A stretch of 64,000 nucleotides of DNA from Actinomadura barringtoniae. GTDB taxonomy: Bacteria; Actinomycetota; Actinomycetes; Streptosporangiales; Streptosporangiaceae. The DNA lies in assembly GCF_017573505.1 (NCBI RefSeq), contig NZ_JAGEOJ010000016.1, positions 1-64,000 of the forward strand, read 5' to 3'. Both the position numbers and the translations under genes were made by a program. The notes under the pieces were generated by a model that was given only the letters and a program-made list of their open reading frames with translations, ran no database searches and was not told where the DNA came from. Positions 1 to 8,149 of the stretch are shown here, piece by piece; the stretch's first letter is position 1; each line of letters begins with the position of its first letter.

Positions 1-3000
1 GGCAGGTCGGGCCGAGGAGTTGCTTGAGGTCGCCCATGAGGGACGGGGAGGGGGCCACGCGCAGGCGGTCGTCGAGGCGGACGACCGTGGTGCGGGGGCC
101 GTTCTGCAGGTGGAGGTGGACCTCGGAGCTGCCCGGGTGGGCGGTGAGGACCTCCTTGAGGCTGGCGACGATCGGCGGGGTGCAGCGGCCGATCGGGAGG
201 GTGACCGAGAGCGGGCCCATCGAGTCGGCGACGGTGAGGTCGGGCTGGGTGACCTCCATCGCGATGATCTTCGCGACGTCCTCGCGGCGGTCCAGGCGGC
301 CCTTGACGACGAGGATGGCGTCCTCGGCGAGGAGGGTGGAGCAGAGCTGATAGGAGGAGGGGAAGCACATCACCTCGATGGAGCCGCCCAGGTCCTCCAG
401 CTGGAACATGGCCCAGGAGTTGCCCTGCTTGGTGACCTTGCGTTGGAGCCCGGAGAGGAGGCCCGCGATCGTGACGACCTGGCCGTCGGCGCCGTCGCCT
501 TCGTTCAGGACCGCGATGGAACGGTCGGCCTCGCGGTCCAGGACGTGCTCGATGCCGAGGAGGGGGTGGTCGGAGACGTACAGGCCGAGCATCTCGCGCT
601 CGAAGGCCAGGAGGGTGGTCTTGTCCCACTCCTCGCCCTCGGGGATGGCGACGGCGAACGCGTCCCCGCCCTCCTCCTCTTCGAGGGCGCCGAACAGGGA
701 GTCCTGCCCGATCGCCTCCTTGCGCTTGATGTCGATGACCGAGTCGATGGCCTGCTCGTGGACCATGAGGAGCGCCTTGCGCTCGTGGCCCAGCTCGTCG
801 AAGCCGCCCGCCTTGATGAGCGACTCGATGGTGCGCTTGTTGCAGACGACCGGGGGGACCTTGGACAGGAAGTCGTTGAAGTCGGTGTAGGCGCCCTTCT
901 CCTTGCGCGCCGCGACGATGCCCTCGACGACGTTGTGGCCGACGTTGCGGACGGCGGACAGGCCGAAGCGGATCTCGGTGTCGCCCATCGGGGTGAAGTC
1001 GGCCTCGGAGGTGTTGACGTCCGGGGGCAGCACCTTGATGCCCATCCGGCGGCACTCGTTCAGGTAGAGGGCGCTCTTGTCCTTGTCGTCGCCGACCGAG
1101 GTGAGCAGGCCTGCCATGTACTCGGCCTGGTAGTTGGCCTTGAGGTAGGCGGTCCAGTACGACACCAGGCCGTAGCCCGCGGTGTGCGCCTTGTTGAACG
1201 CGTAGTCGGAGAACGGCAGGAGGATGTCCCACAGGGCCTTGATGGCGGCGTCGGAGAAGCCGTTCTCCTTCATGCCCTTCTCGAAGAACTCGAACTGCTT
1301 GTCCAGCTCGGACTTCTTCTTCTTGCCCATCGCGCGGCGGAGCAGGTCCGCGCCGCCGAGCGAGTAGCCGGCGACCTTCTGCGCGATGGCCATGACCTGC
1401 TCCTGATAGATGATCAGGCCGTGGGTCGTGGACAGGATCTCCTCGAGCGGCTCCTCCAGCTCGGGGTGGATCGGGGTGATCTCCTGCTGCTTGTTCTTGC
1501 GCAGCGCGTAGTTGGTGTGGGAGTTGGCGCCCATCGGGCCCGGGCGGTACAGCGCGAGGGCCGCGGAGATGTCCTCGAAGTTGTCGGGCTTCATCAGCCG
1601 CAGCAGCGAGCGCATGCCGCCGCCGTCCAGCTGGAAGATGCCCAGTGTGTCGCCGCGGGCGAGGAGTTCGTAGGCCTTGCGGTTGTCGAGCGGGAGCGAC
1701 AGCAGGTCGAGCTTCTCGCCCTTGTTCTTCTCGATGTACTTGACCGCGTCCTGCATGATCGTCAGGTTGCGCAGGCCCAGGAAGTCCATCTTCAGCAGGC
1801 CGAGCGTCTCGCAGGTCGGGTAGTCGAACTGCGTGATGATGGCGCCGTCGGCGTCGCGCCGCATGATCGGCACGTGGTCGGTCAGCGGCTCGGACGACAT
1901 GATGACCCCGGCCGCGTGCACGCCGGTCTGGCGGATCAGGCCCTCCAGGCCCTGCGCCAGGTCCATGATCTGCTTGATGTCGGGCTCGTTCTCGTACAGC
2001 TGCCGCAGCTCGCCGGCCTCGCCGTAGCGCGGGTGCTTGTCGTCGAAGATGCCCGACAGCGGGATGTCCTTGCCCATGACGGCGGGCGGGAACGCCTTGG
2101 AGATGCGGTCGCCCAGCGCGTACGGGAAGCCGAGGACGCGGCCCGCGTCCTTGATGGCGGCCTTGGCCTTGATGGTGCCGAACGTGGCGATCATCGCGAC
2201 CTTGTCGGCGCCCCACTTCTCGGTGGTGTAGCGGATCGCCTCCGCCCGCCCGACTTCGTCGAAGTCCACGTCGATGTCGGGCATGGAGACGCGGTCGGGG
2301 TTGAGGAACCGCTCGAAGATCAGGCCGTGCGGCAGCGGGTCCAGGTCGGTGATGCCCATCGCGTACGCGACCAGCGAGCCGGCCGCCGACCCTCGGCCCG
2401 GGCCGACCGCGATCCCGTTGTTCTTGGACCACATGATGAAGTCGGCCACGACCAGGAAGTACGAGGGGAACCCCATCTTGCAGATGATGTCCATCTCGTA
2501 CTCGGCCTGCTTCTTGTGCTCCTCGTCGAAGCCCTCGGGGAAGCGGCGGTCCATCCCCTTCCAGACTTCCTTGCGGAACCAGCTCTCCTCGGTCTCGCCC
2601 TCGGGGACCGGGAACTTGGGCATGAGGTTGTGGTACTCGAACATGCCCTCGGGATCGACCTTCTCGGCGATCAGGAGCGTGTTCTTGCAGCCCTCGAGCC
2701 ACGCCTCGGAGGTGTCGATGCCGCGCATCTCGTCGGCGGACTTGATGTAGTAGCCGCTGCCGTCGAAGCGGAACCGGTCGGGGTCGGCGAGCTGCTTGCC
2801 CACCTGGACGCACAGGAGCGCGTCATGGGCGGTGGCCTCGGACTCGTGGGTGTAGTGCGAGTCGTTGGTGACCACCGGCGGGATGTTCAGCTTCTTGCCG
2901 ATGTCCAGGAGCCCCTGGCGGACGCGGCGCTCGATCTCCAGGCCGTGGTCCATCAGCTCGAGGAAGTAGTTGTCCTTGCCGAAGATGTCCTGGAACGTCG

Positions 3001-3523
3001 CGGCGGCCTTCAGCGCCTCGTCGAACTGGCCGAGCCGCAGCCGCGTCTGGATCTTGCCGGACGGGCAGCCGGTCGTCGCCATGACGCCCTCGGCGTGCTC
3101 GGCGAGCAGCTCCTCGTCCATGCGGGCGTACTTGAAGACGAAGCCCTCGGTGAAGCCGCGCGAGGACAGCTTGAACAGGTTGTGCAGGCCGGCCTTGTTG
3201 CGCGCCCAGAGCGTCTTGTGGTTGATGAGGCCGCCACCGGAGACGTCGTCGCGCTTCTGGCTCGGCTCGCCCCACTGGACCTTCTTCTTGTGGAAGCGGG
3301 ACTCGGGGGCCAGGTAGGCCTCGATGCCGATGATCGGGGTGACCCCGGCGGCGGTCGCCTGCTTGTGGAAGTCGTAGGCGCCGTGCATGTTGCCGTGGTC
3401 GGTCATGGCGATGGCGGGCATGCCCTGGTTGCTGACCTCTTCGAACATCTGCTTCAACCGGGCTGCCCCGTCCAGCATGGAGTACTCGGTGTGTACGTGC
3501 AGATGAACGAACGAGTCGGCCAT
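1..3523 (-). CDS. dnaE: DNA polymerase III alpha subunit, 3' end cut by window
   Basis: Replicative DNA polymerase catalytic subunit (DnaE1 type). The start ATG at 3523 has an AGGAGG ribosome site at 3534-3539. About 1174 residues are visible and the reading frame runs off the left edge, so only a few C-terminal residues are missing compared with the roughly 1180-residue actinobacterial family. The PHP domain opens with HLHVHTEYS (residues 7-15). The family C polymerase catalytic aspartates are visible in PDIDVDF (Asp416 and Asp418). The C-terminal part shows the OB-fold region and an ordinary tail. It is the last gene of the left end, separated by 250 bp from the AraC-type gene upstream on the same strand. 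Confidence 0.97.
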   Translation of the reverse strand, partial: MADSFVHLHVHTEYSMLDGAARLKQMFEEVSNQGMPAIAMTDHGNMHGAYDFHKQATAAGVTPIIGIEAYLAPESRFHKKKVQWGEPSQKRDDVSGGGLINHKTLWARNKAGLHNLFKLSSRGFTEGFVFKYARMDEELLAEHAEGVMATTGCPSGKIQTRLRLGQFDEALKAAATFQDIFGKDNYFLELMDHGLEIERRVRQGLLDIGKKLNIPPVVTNDSHYTHESEATAHDALLCVQVGKQLADPDRFRFDGSGYYIKSADEMRGIDTSEAWLEGCKNTLLIAEKVDPEGMFEYHNLMPKFPVPEGETEESWFRKEVWKGMDRRFPEGFDEEHKKQAEYEMDIICKMGFPSYFLVVADFIMWSKNNGIAVGPGRGSAAGSLVAYAMGITDLDPLPHGLIFERFLNPDRVSMPDIDVDFDEVGRAEAIRYTTEKWGADKVAMIATFGTIKAKAAIKDAGRVLGFPYALGDRISKAFPPAVMGKDIPLSGIFDDKHPRYGEAGELRQLYENEPDIKQIMDLAQGLEGLIRQTGVHAAGVIMSSEPLTDHVPIMRRDADGAIITQFDYPTCETLGLLKMDFLGLRNLTIMQDAVKYIEKNKGEKLDLLSLPLDNRKAYELLARGDTLGIFQLDGGGMRSLLRLMKPDNFEDISAALALYRPGPMGANSHTNYALRKNKQQEITPIHPELEEPLEEILSTTHGLIIYQEQVMAIAQKVAGYSLGGADLLRRAMGKKKKSELDKQFEFFEKGMKENGFSDAAIKALWDILLPFSDYAFNKAHTAGYGLVSYWTAYLKANYQAEYMAGLLTSVGDDKDKSALYLNECRRMGIKVLPPDVNTSEADFTPMGDTEIRFGLSAVRNVGHNVVEGIVAARKEKGAYTDFNDFLSKVPPVVCNKRTIESLIKAGGFDELGHERKALLMVHEQAIDSVIDIKRKEAIGQDSLFGALEEEEGGDAFAVAIPEGEEWDKTTLLAFEREMLGLYVSDHPLLGIEHVLDREADRSIAVLNEGDGADGQVVTIAGLLSGLQRKVTKQGNSWAMFQLEDLGGSIEVMCFPSSYQLCSTLLAEDAILVVKGRLDRREDVAKIIAMEVTQPDLTVADSMGPLSVTLPIGRCTPPIVASLKEVLTAHPGSSEVHLHLQNGPRTTVVRLDDRLRVAPSPSLMGDLKQLLGPTC

Positions 3524-3540
3524 GCTGTAAGCGCCTCCTA

Positions 3541-3595
3541 GTGAAGCCGTGCCGTGAAGCCGTGCTGGTCAAGCCGTGCCAGTGAAGCCATGCGG
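3541..3595. repeat. Four tandem 13-14 bp repeats upstream of dnaE
   Basis: Four near-identical units based on GTGAAGCCGTGCC follow one another directly upstream of the dnaE ribosome site (units start at 3541, 3554, 3568 and 3582; the third has GTCAAG and the last CCATGC). They lie in the dnaE 5' leader or promoter region. Function unknown; could be slippage product or binding-site array. Confidence 0.7.
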
Positions 3596-3646
3596 CGGCC
3601 CGCGTGCGGTCGGCACGCGTCCGTCGAACCCTGTCCGGGGGAAGAT

Positions 3647-3678
3647 CGTATGAACGCGTTTCCGGCGCCGTTCATACG
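3647..3678. promoter_or_regulatory. Perfect 10-bp inverted repeat upstream of dnaE
   Basis: CGTATGAACG (3647-3656) and CGTTCATACG (3669-3678) are exact reverse complements separated by 12 bases. The element lies about 125 bp upstream of dnaE and about 95 bp beyond the stop of the AraC-type gene. It could be an operator for dnaE or a hairpin ending araC transcription; no T-run follows in the araC direction, which favours an operator. Confidence 0.45.
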
Positions 3679-3773
3679 CGGCCCTGAGAGCCTAACCCGC
3701 CCCACCGACACTCCGGGCCTCGACACTCCGGATGCCCGATCCGCCCCACGCGTTCCGTTTTGTCACGCGTGTG

Positions 3774-4601
3774 TCAGGCTGCGCCCCGGGCACGCCGATA
3801 GGCCCCTGGCGGCACTCCCACGGTGCGCTTGAAGTGACGGTTCAGGTGCGCCTGGTCAGCGAATCCCGTCCGGGAGGCCACCTCGGCAGGGAGGTCCCCC
3901 GCGTCCAGCAGGCGGCGCGCCTCGCGCACGCGGATCTGGTTGAGGTAGGCGTGCGGCGGCAGGCCCGTGACGGTGCGGAACGCGCGCAGCAGGGGGAACG
4001 GCCTGGACCCCACCTCGGCGGCCAGTTCCTCCAGTGAGGGCGGGTCCACGAGCCGCTCGTGCAGGATCTCCCGCGCGGCCCGTACGGCGGGAGGGACCGC
4101 GGCCTCGTCGCTGCCCGGAATCTGCTGGGCGTGGCGCCGCAGCATCCCCGCCAGGGCCGACCGCAGCAGGGTGGAGGCCGCCAGGGCGTCCCCCTCCTCC
4201 CCCGCCTGATGGGCGGAACGCAGCAGGCGGGTCGCGGCGGGATCGGTGAAGACGGTCTCGGGAAAGTAGGGCGTCCCCGATGAGGCCCCCAGTTCGGCGG
4301 CGACTTCCCTGACCAGGTCCACCGAGGGGTACATCCCGCGATAGACCCATCCCTCAGGGATGGCGGCCTGCCCTGTGTGAACGGTGTCCGGGTTCACCAC
4401 GACGATCGAGCCCGGCCCGGCGCGCAGCAGCGTTCCCCGGTGCTCGAACTCCTCGACGCCCTGCTCGATGACGCTGAAGTTGTAGCCCTCGTGCACATGA
4501 CGCCCGAACCGGTGGGTGATGAAGCGGGCCCGCAGCAGGTCCACGTCGGGCATGACGGGGTGCCGCCAGTAATGCGCGACCTCGTCACTCATGTCCGACA
4601 T
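3774..4601 (-). CDS. AraC family transcriptional regulator
   Basis: A 275-residue regulator with an N-terminal cupin-type sensing domain (residues about 15-150, with HRFGRHVHEGYNF near the start and a P-D-T-V-H motif) and a C-terminal AraC double helix-turn-helix (about 170-270, containing SLEELAAEVG and a second helix pair ending near NRHFKRTVGVPPGAYRR). The effector is not evident. Start may be 4601 or 4592, both ATG in frame. The gene is divergent from the GNAT gene with only 14 bp between starts, so the two probably share regulatory DNA. Confidence 0.9.
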   Translation of the reverse strand: MSDMSDEVAHYWRHPVMPDVDLLRARFITHRFGRHVHEGYNFSVIEQGVEEFEHRGTLLRAGPGSIVVVNPDTVHTGQAAIPEGWVYRGMYPSVDLVREVAAELGASSGTPYFPETVFTDPAATRLLRSAHQAGEEGDALAASTLLRSALAGMLRRHAQQIPGSDEAAVPPAVRAAREILHERLVDPPSLEELAAEVGSRPFPLLRAFRTVTGLPPHAYLNQIRVREARRLLDAGDLPAEVASRTGFADQAHLNRHFKRTVGVPPGAYRRARGAA

Positions 4602-4615
4602 GGTAAAGGTGGAGG

Positions 4616-5071
4616 ATGAACACCGAGGTCACGGTGGTCTCGACCGCCGAGGAACGGGTGGACGCCTACCAGATCCGCATGCGGGTCTTCGTCCGCGAGC
4701 AGGGCGTCCCGGCGGGAATCGAGCTGGACGAGCACGACACCATGGCCGCCCATTTCCTGGGCCGGGTCGACGGCAGGCCGATGGGGACCGTACGGCTGCT
4801 GGCGGGCGGGCCGGGCGTGGGGTTCCTGGGGCGGCTGGCCGTTCTGCCCGAGGCGCGGGGCACGGGCCTGGGCGGGGCGCTGGTCGAGGCCGTCGAGGAC
4901 CTGGCCCGGGAGCGCGAGATCACGACCATAGAGCTGCACGCCCAGGTCGAGGCGCGCGGATTCTACGAACGGCTGGGGTACGAGGCGTACGGGGAAGAGG
5001 ACGTCTCGGCGGGCATCCCGCACATCTGGATGCGCAAGACCGTCTCACGGGATGAGACACCTGTCCCGTAG
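4616..5071 (+). CDS. GNAT family N-acetyltransferase (ElaA/YjcF-like)
   Basis: A 151-residue acetyltransferase of the GNAT fold. The acetyl-CoA binding segment is GRLAVLPEARGTGLGGALV (about residues 72-90), and the RMRVFVREQGVPAGIELDEHD stretch near residue 22-42 is typical of the ElaA/YjcF branch. Substrate cannot be read from sequence. A purine-rich AAAGGTGGAGG lies directly before the ATG. It is expressed divergently from the AraC regulator, which may control it. Confidence 0.88.
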   Translation: MNTEVTVVSTAEERVDAYQIRMRVFVREQGVPAGIELDEHDTMAAHFLGRVDGRPMGTVRLLAGGPGVGFLGRLAVLPEARGTGLGGALVEAVEDLAREREITTIELHAQVEARGFYERLGYEAYGEEDVSAGIPHIWMRKTVSRDETPVP

Positions 5072-5072
5072 C

Positions 5073-5102
5073 TTGGCGGCATTCGTCAACGGCCTCTACC
5101 AT
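5073..5102 (+). promoter_or_regulatory. Predicted promoter of the chorismate mutase leader
   Basis: A -35 hexamer TTGGCG (5073-5078) and a -10 hexamer TACCAT (5097-5102) are separated by 18 bp. The predicted start point falls at or next to the ATG of the leader peptide at 5110, so the leader mRNA would be leaderless, as is common in actinobacteria. Prediction only. Confidence 0.5.
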
Positions 5103-5109
5103 TGTGACC

Positions 5110-5175
5110 ATGGAACGTCGCTATTTCGGGTTTACGCAGCCGGCTCCGGGTGAGCCGGTCGGCGCGACGACCTGA
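5110..5175 (+). CDS. Leader peptide with Tyr-Phe-Gly-Phe, attenuator of chorismate mutase
   Basis: A 21-residue reading frame, MERRYFGFTQPAPGEPVGAT plus one Thr, ends in TGA at 5173-5175. Codons 5, 6 and 8 are TAT, TTC and TTT, a clustering of aromatic codons expected of a leader peptide that senses charged tRNA-Tyr and tRNA-Phe. It lies 149 bp upstream of a chorismate mutase gene, whose products lead to Phe and Tyr. No ribosome site is present, consistent with leaderless translation from the promoter at 5073-5102. An in-frame GTG at 5104 is an alternative start. Function is inferred from context and the mutually exclusive hairpins that follow. Confidence 0.65.
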   Translation: MERRYFGFTQPAPGEPVGATT

Positions 5176-5236
5176 GCGACGACCCCGGAGCCGGCTCAAG
5201 GCAGAGACCCCCACTCGGGCTCTGCTTTCGCATTTT
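5138..5236 (+). promoter_or_regulatory. Transcription attenuator with competing hairpins
   Basis: Four strands can be drawn by hand. Strand 1 AGCCGGCTCCGGG (5138-5150), inside the leader frame, pairs perfectly over 13 bp with strand 2 CCCGGAGCCGGCT (5184-5196). Strands 3 and 4 (5201-5210 and 5217-5225) form a GC-rich terminator stem with one bulge. Strand 2 can instead pair with strand 4 (5186-5192 with 5218-5224, seven pairs including one G-U), which would destroy the terminator. A ribosome stalled at the Tyr/Phe codons (5122-5133) would cover strand 1 and favour the 2:4 antiterminator. This is classical leader-peptide logic; no energy calculation was run. Confidence 0.62.
5201..5236 (+). 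terminator. Attenuator terminator hairpin
   Basis: GCAGAGACCC and CGGGCTCTGC close over a short CCACT loop with one bulged A, followed by TTTCGCATTTT. This is the putative intrinsic terminator of the leader upstream of the chorismate mutase. Confidence 0.6.
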
Positions 5237-5270
5237 GCTGACACGGCCGCGTTTTGCTGACACGGCCGCG
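5233..5270. repeat. Perfect tandem duplication of 19 bp
   Basis: TTTTGCTGACACGGCCGCG occurs twice head to tail (5233-5251 and 5252-5270) with no mismatch, starting in the U-rich tract after the attenuator hairpin. It lies in the untranslated region before the chorismate mutase. It may be a recent slippage duplication or add a second T-tract. Confidence 0.85.
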
Positions 5271-5323
5271 GCTCCGGGCATATTCCCTGCGCGGCGCCGC
5301 CGCGCAGAAGGGACCCCGCCACC

Positions 5324-5725
5324 ATGCACCGCCACACCGACGACAACGTCATCATCGAGTCCGACGCTCCCTGTCTCAACGACGAGGTGTGCCTCACGGG
5401 AGCCGATCATGAGCTCCGCGTGCCGCTGGCCGATCCGGCCGCCATCGCCTCCCTGCCCGAGGCCAGGGAGGCGATCGACGAGATCGATGCCGCCCTGGCC
5501 GTCCTGCTGGAGCGCCGCGCCGCCGTGGCCGGCGTCGTCCAGGCGCTGAAGCCGGTCGGCGGGTTCGCCGGGCGCAACCCCGAGCGGGAGAGTCAGATCG
5601 TGGCCGCGATGGCCGAGCGGGCCCCGTCGCTGGGGCCCGCCCGCCTCACCCGCATCATGAACGCCGTCATCGAGGCGGGGCTGGAGGTCGCAGAGCAGCG
5701 GCGGCGGCCGCCGAACGGTTCTTGA
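5324..5725 (+). CDS. Chorismate mutase, AroQ class
   Basis: A 133-residue protein converting chorismate to prephenate, the branch point to phenylalanine and tyrosine. The all-helical AroQ domain covers about residues 43-125, with REAIDEIDAALAVLLERRAAV as the first helix followed by FAGRNPERESQIV, which fits the family R-x-x-x-R/E pattern. The first 40 residues (acidic, with two cysteines) are not part of the domain. ATG at 5324 has AGAAGGGA upstream. It is controlled, by inference, by the Tyr/Phe leader attenuator just upstream. Its 3' end overlaps the convergent permease gene by 59 bp. Confidence 0.85.
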   Translation: MHRHTDDNVIIESDAPCLNDEVCLTGADHELRVPLADPAAIASLPEAREAIDEIDAALAVLLERRAAVAGVVQALKPVGGFAGRNPERESQIVAAMAERAPSLGPARLTRIMNAVIEAGLEVAEQRRRPPNGS

Positions 5726-7253
5726 CGAATCGCCAGCCCGCCCACAGCCCCACCACCAGGAACGGGATGGCGATCACGGCCCACTTCTGGTTCGAGTCGA
5801 AGCCCATCAGGAACACCACGAACGCCAGGAATCCCAGGGTGATCCAGTTGGTGTAGGGCGAGCCGGGCATCCGGTAGTCGGGCCGCTGGATCTCGCCCTG
5901 CATCGCCCGCCGCCGCAGCCGGATCTGCGCGTACAGCAGCGTCGCCCAGGTGGTGAGGACGCCCAGCGAGGCGATCGAGGTGGCGATGTCGAACGCCGAG
6001 TGCGGCACCCAGATGTTGAGCGCGATCCCGGCCAGGTAGACGGCCGAGGTGAACAGGATCCCGCCGTAGGGAACGTGGTGGGAGCTCATCCGCCCGACGA
6101 ACTCGGGCGCCTCGCCGCGCTGCGACAGCGACCGCAGGACCCGGCCGGTCGAATAGAGCCCCGAGTTGGTCCCCGACAGCGCGGCGGTGATCACGACGAT
6201 GTTCATGATGCTGCCGATCCCCGGCACGCCGAGGGCCGAGAAGACCGTCACGAACGGGCTCTCACCCGACCGGTAGACCGTCCAGGGCAGCACGACCACC
6301 AGCAGGAAGATCGCGCCGACGTAGAACAGCGCGATGCGCCAGACCACGCCGTTGATCGCGCCGGGCATGACCTTGCGCGGGTTCTCGGCCTCGCCGGCGG
6401 AGATGCCGACCATCTCGATCGCCGCGTACGCGAAGATCACGCCCTGCAGGCTGAGCAGCACCATCCAGAAGCCGCGCGGGAAGAAGCCCCCGTAGTCGGT
6501 GAGGTTGGAGAACTGCGCGTGGTAGTCGCCGATCTTGGCGTGCGTCGCGACCAGGAAGCAGCCGACGACCAGGAACGCCACCAGCGCCGCGACCTTGAGC
6601 ATCGCGAACCAGAACTCCAGCTCGCCGAACAGCCGTACCGACACCAGGTTGACGGCCAGCAGCACCGCCAGCGCGATCGCGGCGGAGATCCACTGCGGGA
6701 AGTCCGGGGCCCAGTAGTGCACGTACATGCCGACCGCGGTGGTCTCGGCCACCCCGGTCATCGCCCAGTTCAGCCAGTACATCCAGCCGCTGGCGAAGCC
6801 CGCCCAGGGGCCGATGAAGTCACGCGCGTACGTCACGAAGCTGCCCGAGGTGGGCTTCCACAGGACGAGCTCGCCGAGGGCCCGCATCACGAACAGCGCG
6901 GCGATGCCGGCGGCCAGGTAGGCCAGGACCAGGCCGGGCCCGGCGTTCTGGAGGCGCTGCGCGCTGCCCAGGAACAGCCCGACGCCGATCGCGCCGCCCA
7001 TCGCGATCATCCGTACGTGGCGGGGCTTCAGCGACTGCTGGTAGCCCTCGTCCTCGGGCGAGGGCGGCGGCAGCTGCCTGGCCGCGTCGACCGCCACGTG
7101 ACCGGCGCCGGCGGTCATCTCACCGAGCCCGCCCGCGACCTCCCGCGCGCCCTCGGCGGCCTTCCTGGCCCCGGCCGCCGCGCGCCTGGCGCCTTCGGCG
7201 GTCTCCTCAAAGCCCTTCGGCCGCTTCCTCGGCGGTTCTGGCAACTCCGGCAA
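5667..7253 (-). CDS. Amino-acid permease, APC superfamily (AAT family)
   Basis: A 12-helix inner-membrane amino-acid/proton symporter of about 528 residues. The family signature MIAMGGAIGVGLFLGS starts helix 1, followed by the conserved FVMRALGELVLWKPTSGSF region and an EMVGISAGEAENP segment typical of AnsP/CycA/GabP transporters. Substrate not assignable. An extra N-terminal stretch of about 60 residues is rich in repeated E/A/G-A-R units and looks amphipathic. TTG at 7253 has an AGGAGAGGCGAGG ribosome region; GTG at 7295 is the longer alternative. The C-terminal tail reads through the end of the convergent chorismate mutase gene. Confidence 0.9.
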   Translation of the reverse strand: MPELPEPPRKRPKGFEETAEGARRAAAGARKAAEGAREVAGGLGEMTAGAGHVAVDAARQLPPPSPEDEGYQQSLKPRHVRMIAMGGAIGVGLFLGSAQRLQNAGPGLVLAYLAAGIAALFVMRALGELVLWKPTSGSFVTYARDFIGPWAGFASGWMYWLNWAMTGVAETTAVGMYVHYWAPDFPQWISAAIALAVLLAVNLVSVRLFGELEFWFAMLKVAALVAFLVVGCFLVATHAKIGDYHAQFSNLTDYGGFFPRGFWMVLLSLQGVIFAYAAIEMVGISAGEAENPRKVMPGAINGVVWRIALFYVGAIFLLVVVLPWTVYRSGESPFVTVFSALGVPGIGSIMNIVVITAALSGTNSGLYSTGRVLRSLSQRGEAPEFVGRMSSHHVPYGGILFTSAVYLAGIALNIWVPHSAFDIATSIASLGVLTTWATLLYAQIRLRRRAMQGEIQRPDYRMPGSPYTNWITLGFLAFVVFLMGFDSNQKWAVIAIPFLVVGLWAGWRFVKNRSAAAAAALRPPAPPR

Positions 7254-7399
7254 CGCCTCGCCTCTCCTCGACGTAACTGCTCTTCGATGTGCCACTCTTC
7301 GACGTGACTGTGAGTAAGCATTTGATCACGGTGAGCCGGGCGTGGGCGGCGCAAGAACGTTCAAGACCAGGGAAAGCGAGCCGCCCTAGCGTGGCGGCC

Positions 7400-8149
7400 A
7401 TGTCCACGACCGAATCCGAGCTGGCGGCCGCCTCCGCCACGCCCGCAACGTCCCCTGGAAGGCGCTCAGCGGCCGTACGAGACGGTCTGGGAGTCGGACT
7501 GGCCGTCGGGATGTCCGGGCTGGCGTTCGGCGCCGCAGCGGTCACCGCGGGCCTCTCGGTCCCCCAAGCCTGCGCGCTCAGCCTGCTGACGTTCACCGGC
7601 GCCTCGCAGTTCGCGCTCGCCGGGGTGATCGGCGGGGGCGGCGGCCTGATCGCGGGCACGCTCGGCGCGGTGCTGCTCGGCGGCCGGAACGCGCTCTACG
7701 CGCTGCGGCTGGCCGATCTGCTGGACGTACGGGGCTGGCGGCGGCTGATCGTCGCCCACGGGATCATCGACGAGTCCACCGCCGTGGCGACCGCCCAGCC
7801 CGACCGCGCGACCGCCCGTACCGGCTTCTTCGTCACCGCGGTCAGCCTCTTCCTGACCTGGAACCTCACCACGCTGCTGGGCGCCGCGGGCGCCGCCAGG
7901 CTGGGCGATCCGCGGACCCTGGGGCTGGACGTGCTGGGCCCGGCCGTCTTCCTGGCCCTGCTGTGGCCGCGCCTGACCGCCGGGCGGACCGAACTGCGGG
8001 TGGCGGCCGGGGCCGCGGTGATCGCGATCCTGGCCACTCCCGTGCTGCCGCCCGGCGTGCCCGTGATGCTGGCCGCCCTCGCCGCGCTGATCGGCTTCCT
8101 GCCCGGGCGGCCGGCACGTCCAGACCGTACGGAAGGGAGCACGGCATGA
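7400..8149 (+). CDS. azlC: Branched-chain amino-acid exporter, large subunit AzlC
   Basis: A 249-residue membrane protein of the AzlC (LIV-E) family, the large component of a two-part branched-chain amino-acid exporter. The motif LTFTGASQFALAGVIGGGGG early in the protein and GGRNALYALRLADLL are typical. The ATG at 7400 is preferred over the longer in-frame start at 7289 because family similarity begins after MSTTES. A -10-like TAGCGT (7387-7392) ends 7 bp before the ATG, suggesting a leaderless message. Its stop overlaps azlD by ATGA. Confidence 0.92.
   Translation: MSTTESELAAASATPATSPGRRSAAVRDGLGVGLAVGMSGLAFGAAAVTAGLSVPQACALSLLTFTGASQFALAGVIGGGGGLIAGTLGAVLLGGRNALYALRLADLLDVRGWRRLIVAHGIIDESTAVATAQPDRATARTGFFVTAVSLFLTWNLTTLLGAAGAARLGDPRTLGLDVLGPAVFLALLWPRLTAGRTELRVAAGAAVIAILATPVLPPGVPVMLAALAALIGFLPGRPARPDRTEGSTA

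Noticed and set aside
20..3541. Plus-strand open frame of 1173 codons opposite dnaE
   Set aside because: It is a high-GC shadow: low-complexity Val/Leu/Asp/Arg composition, no family features, and dnaE on the other strand has all catalytic motifs.
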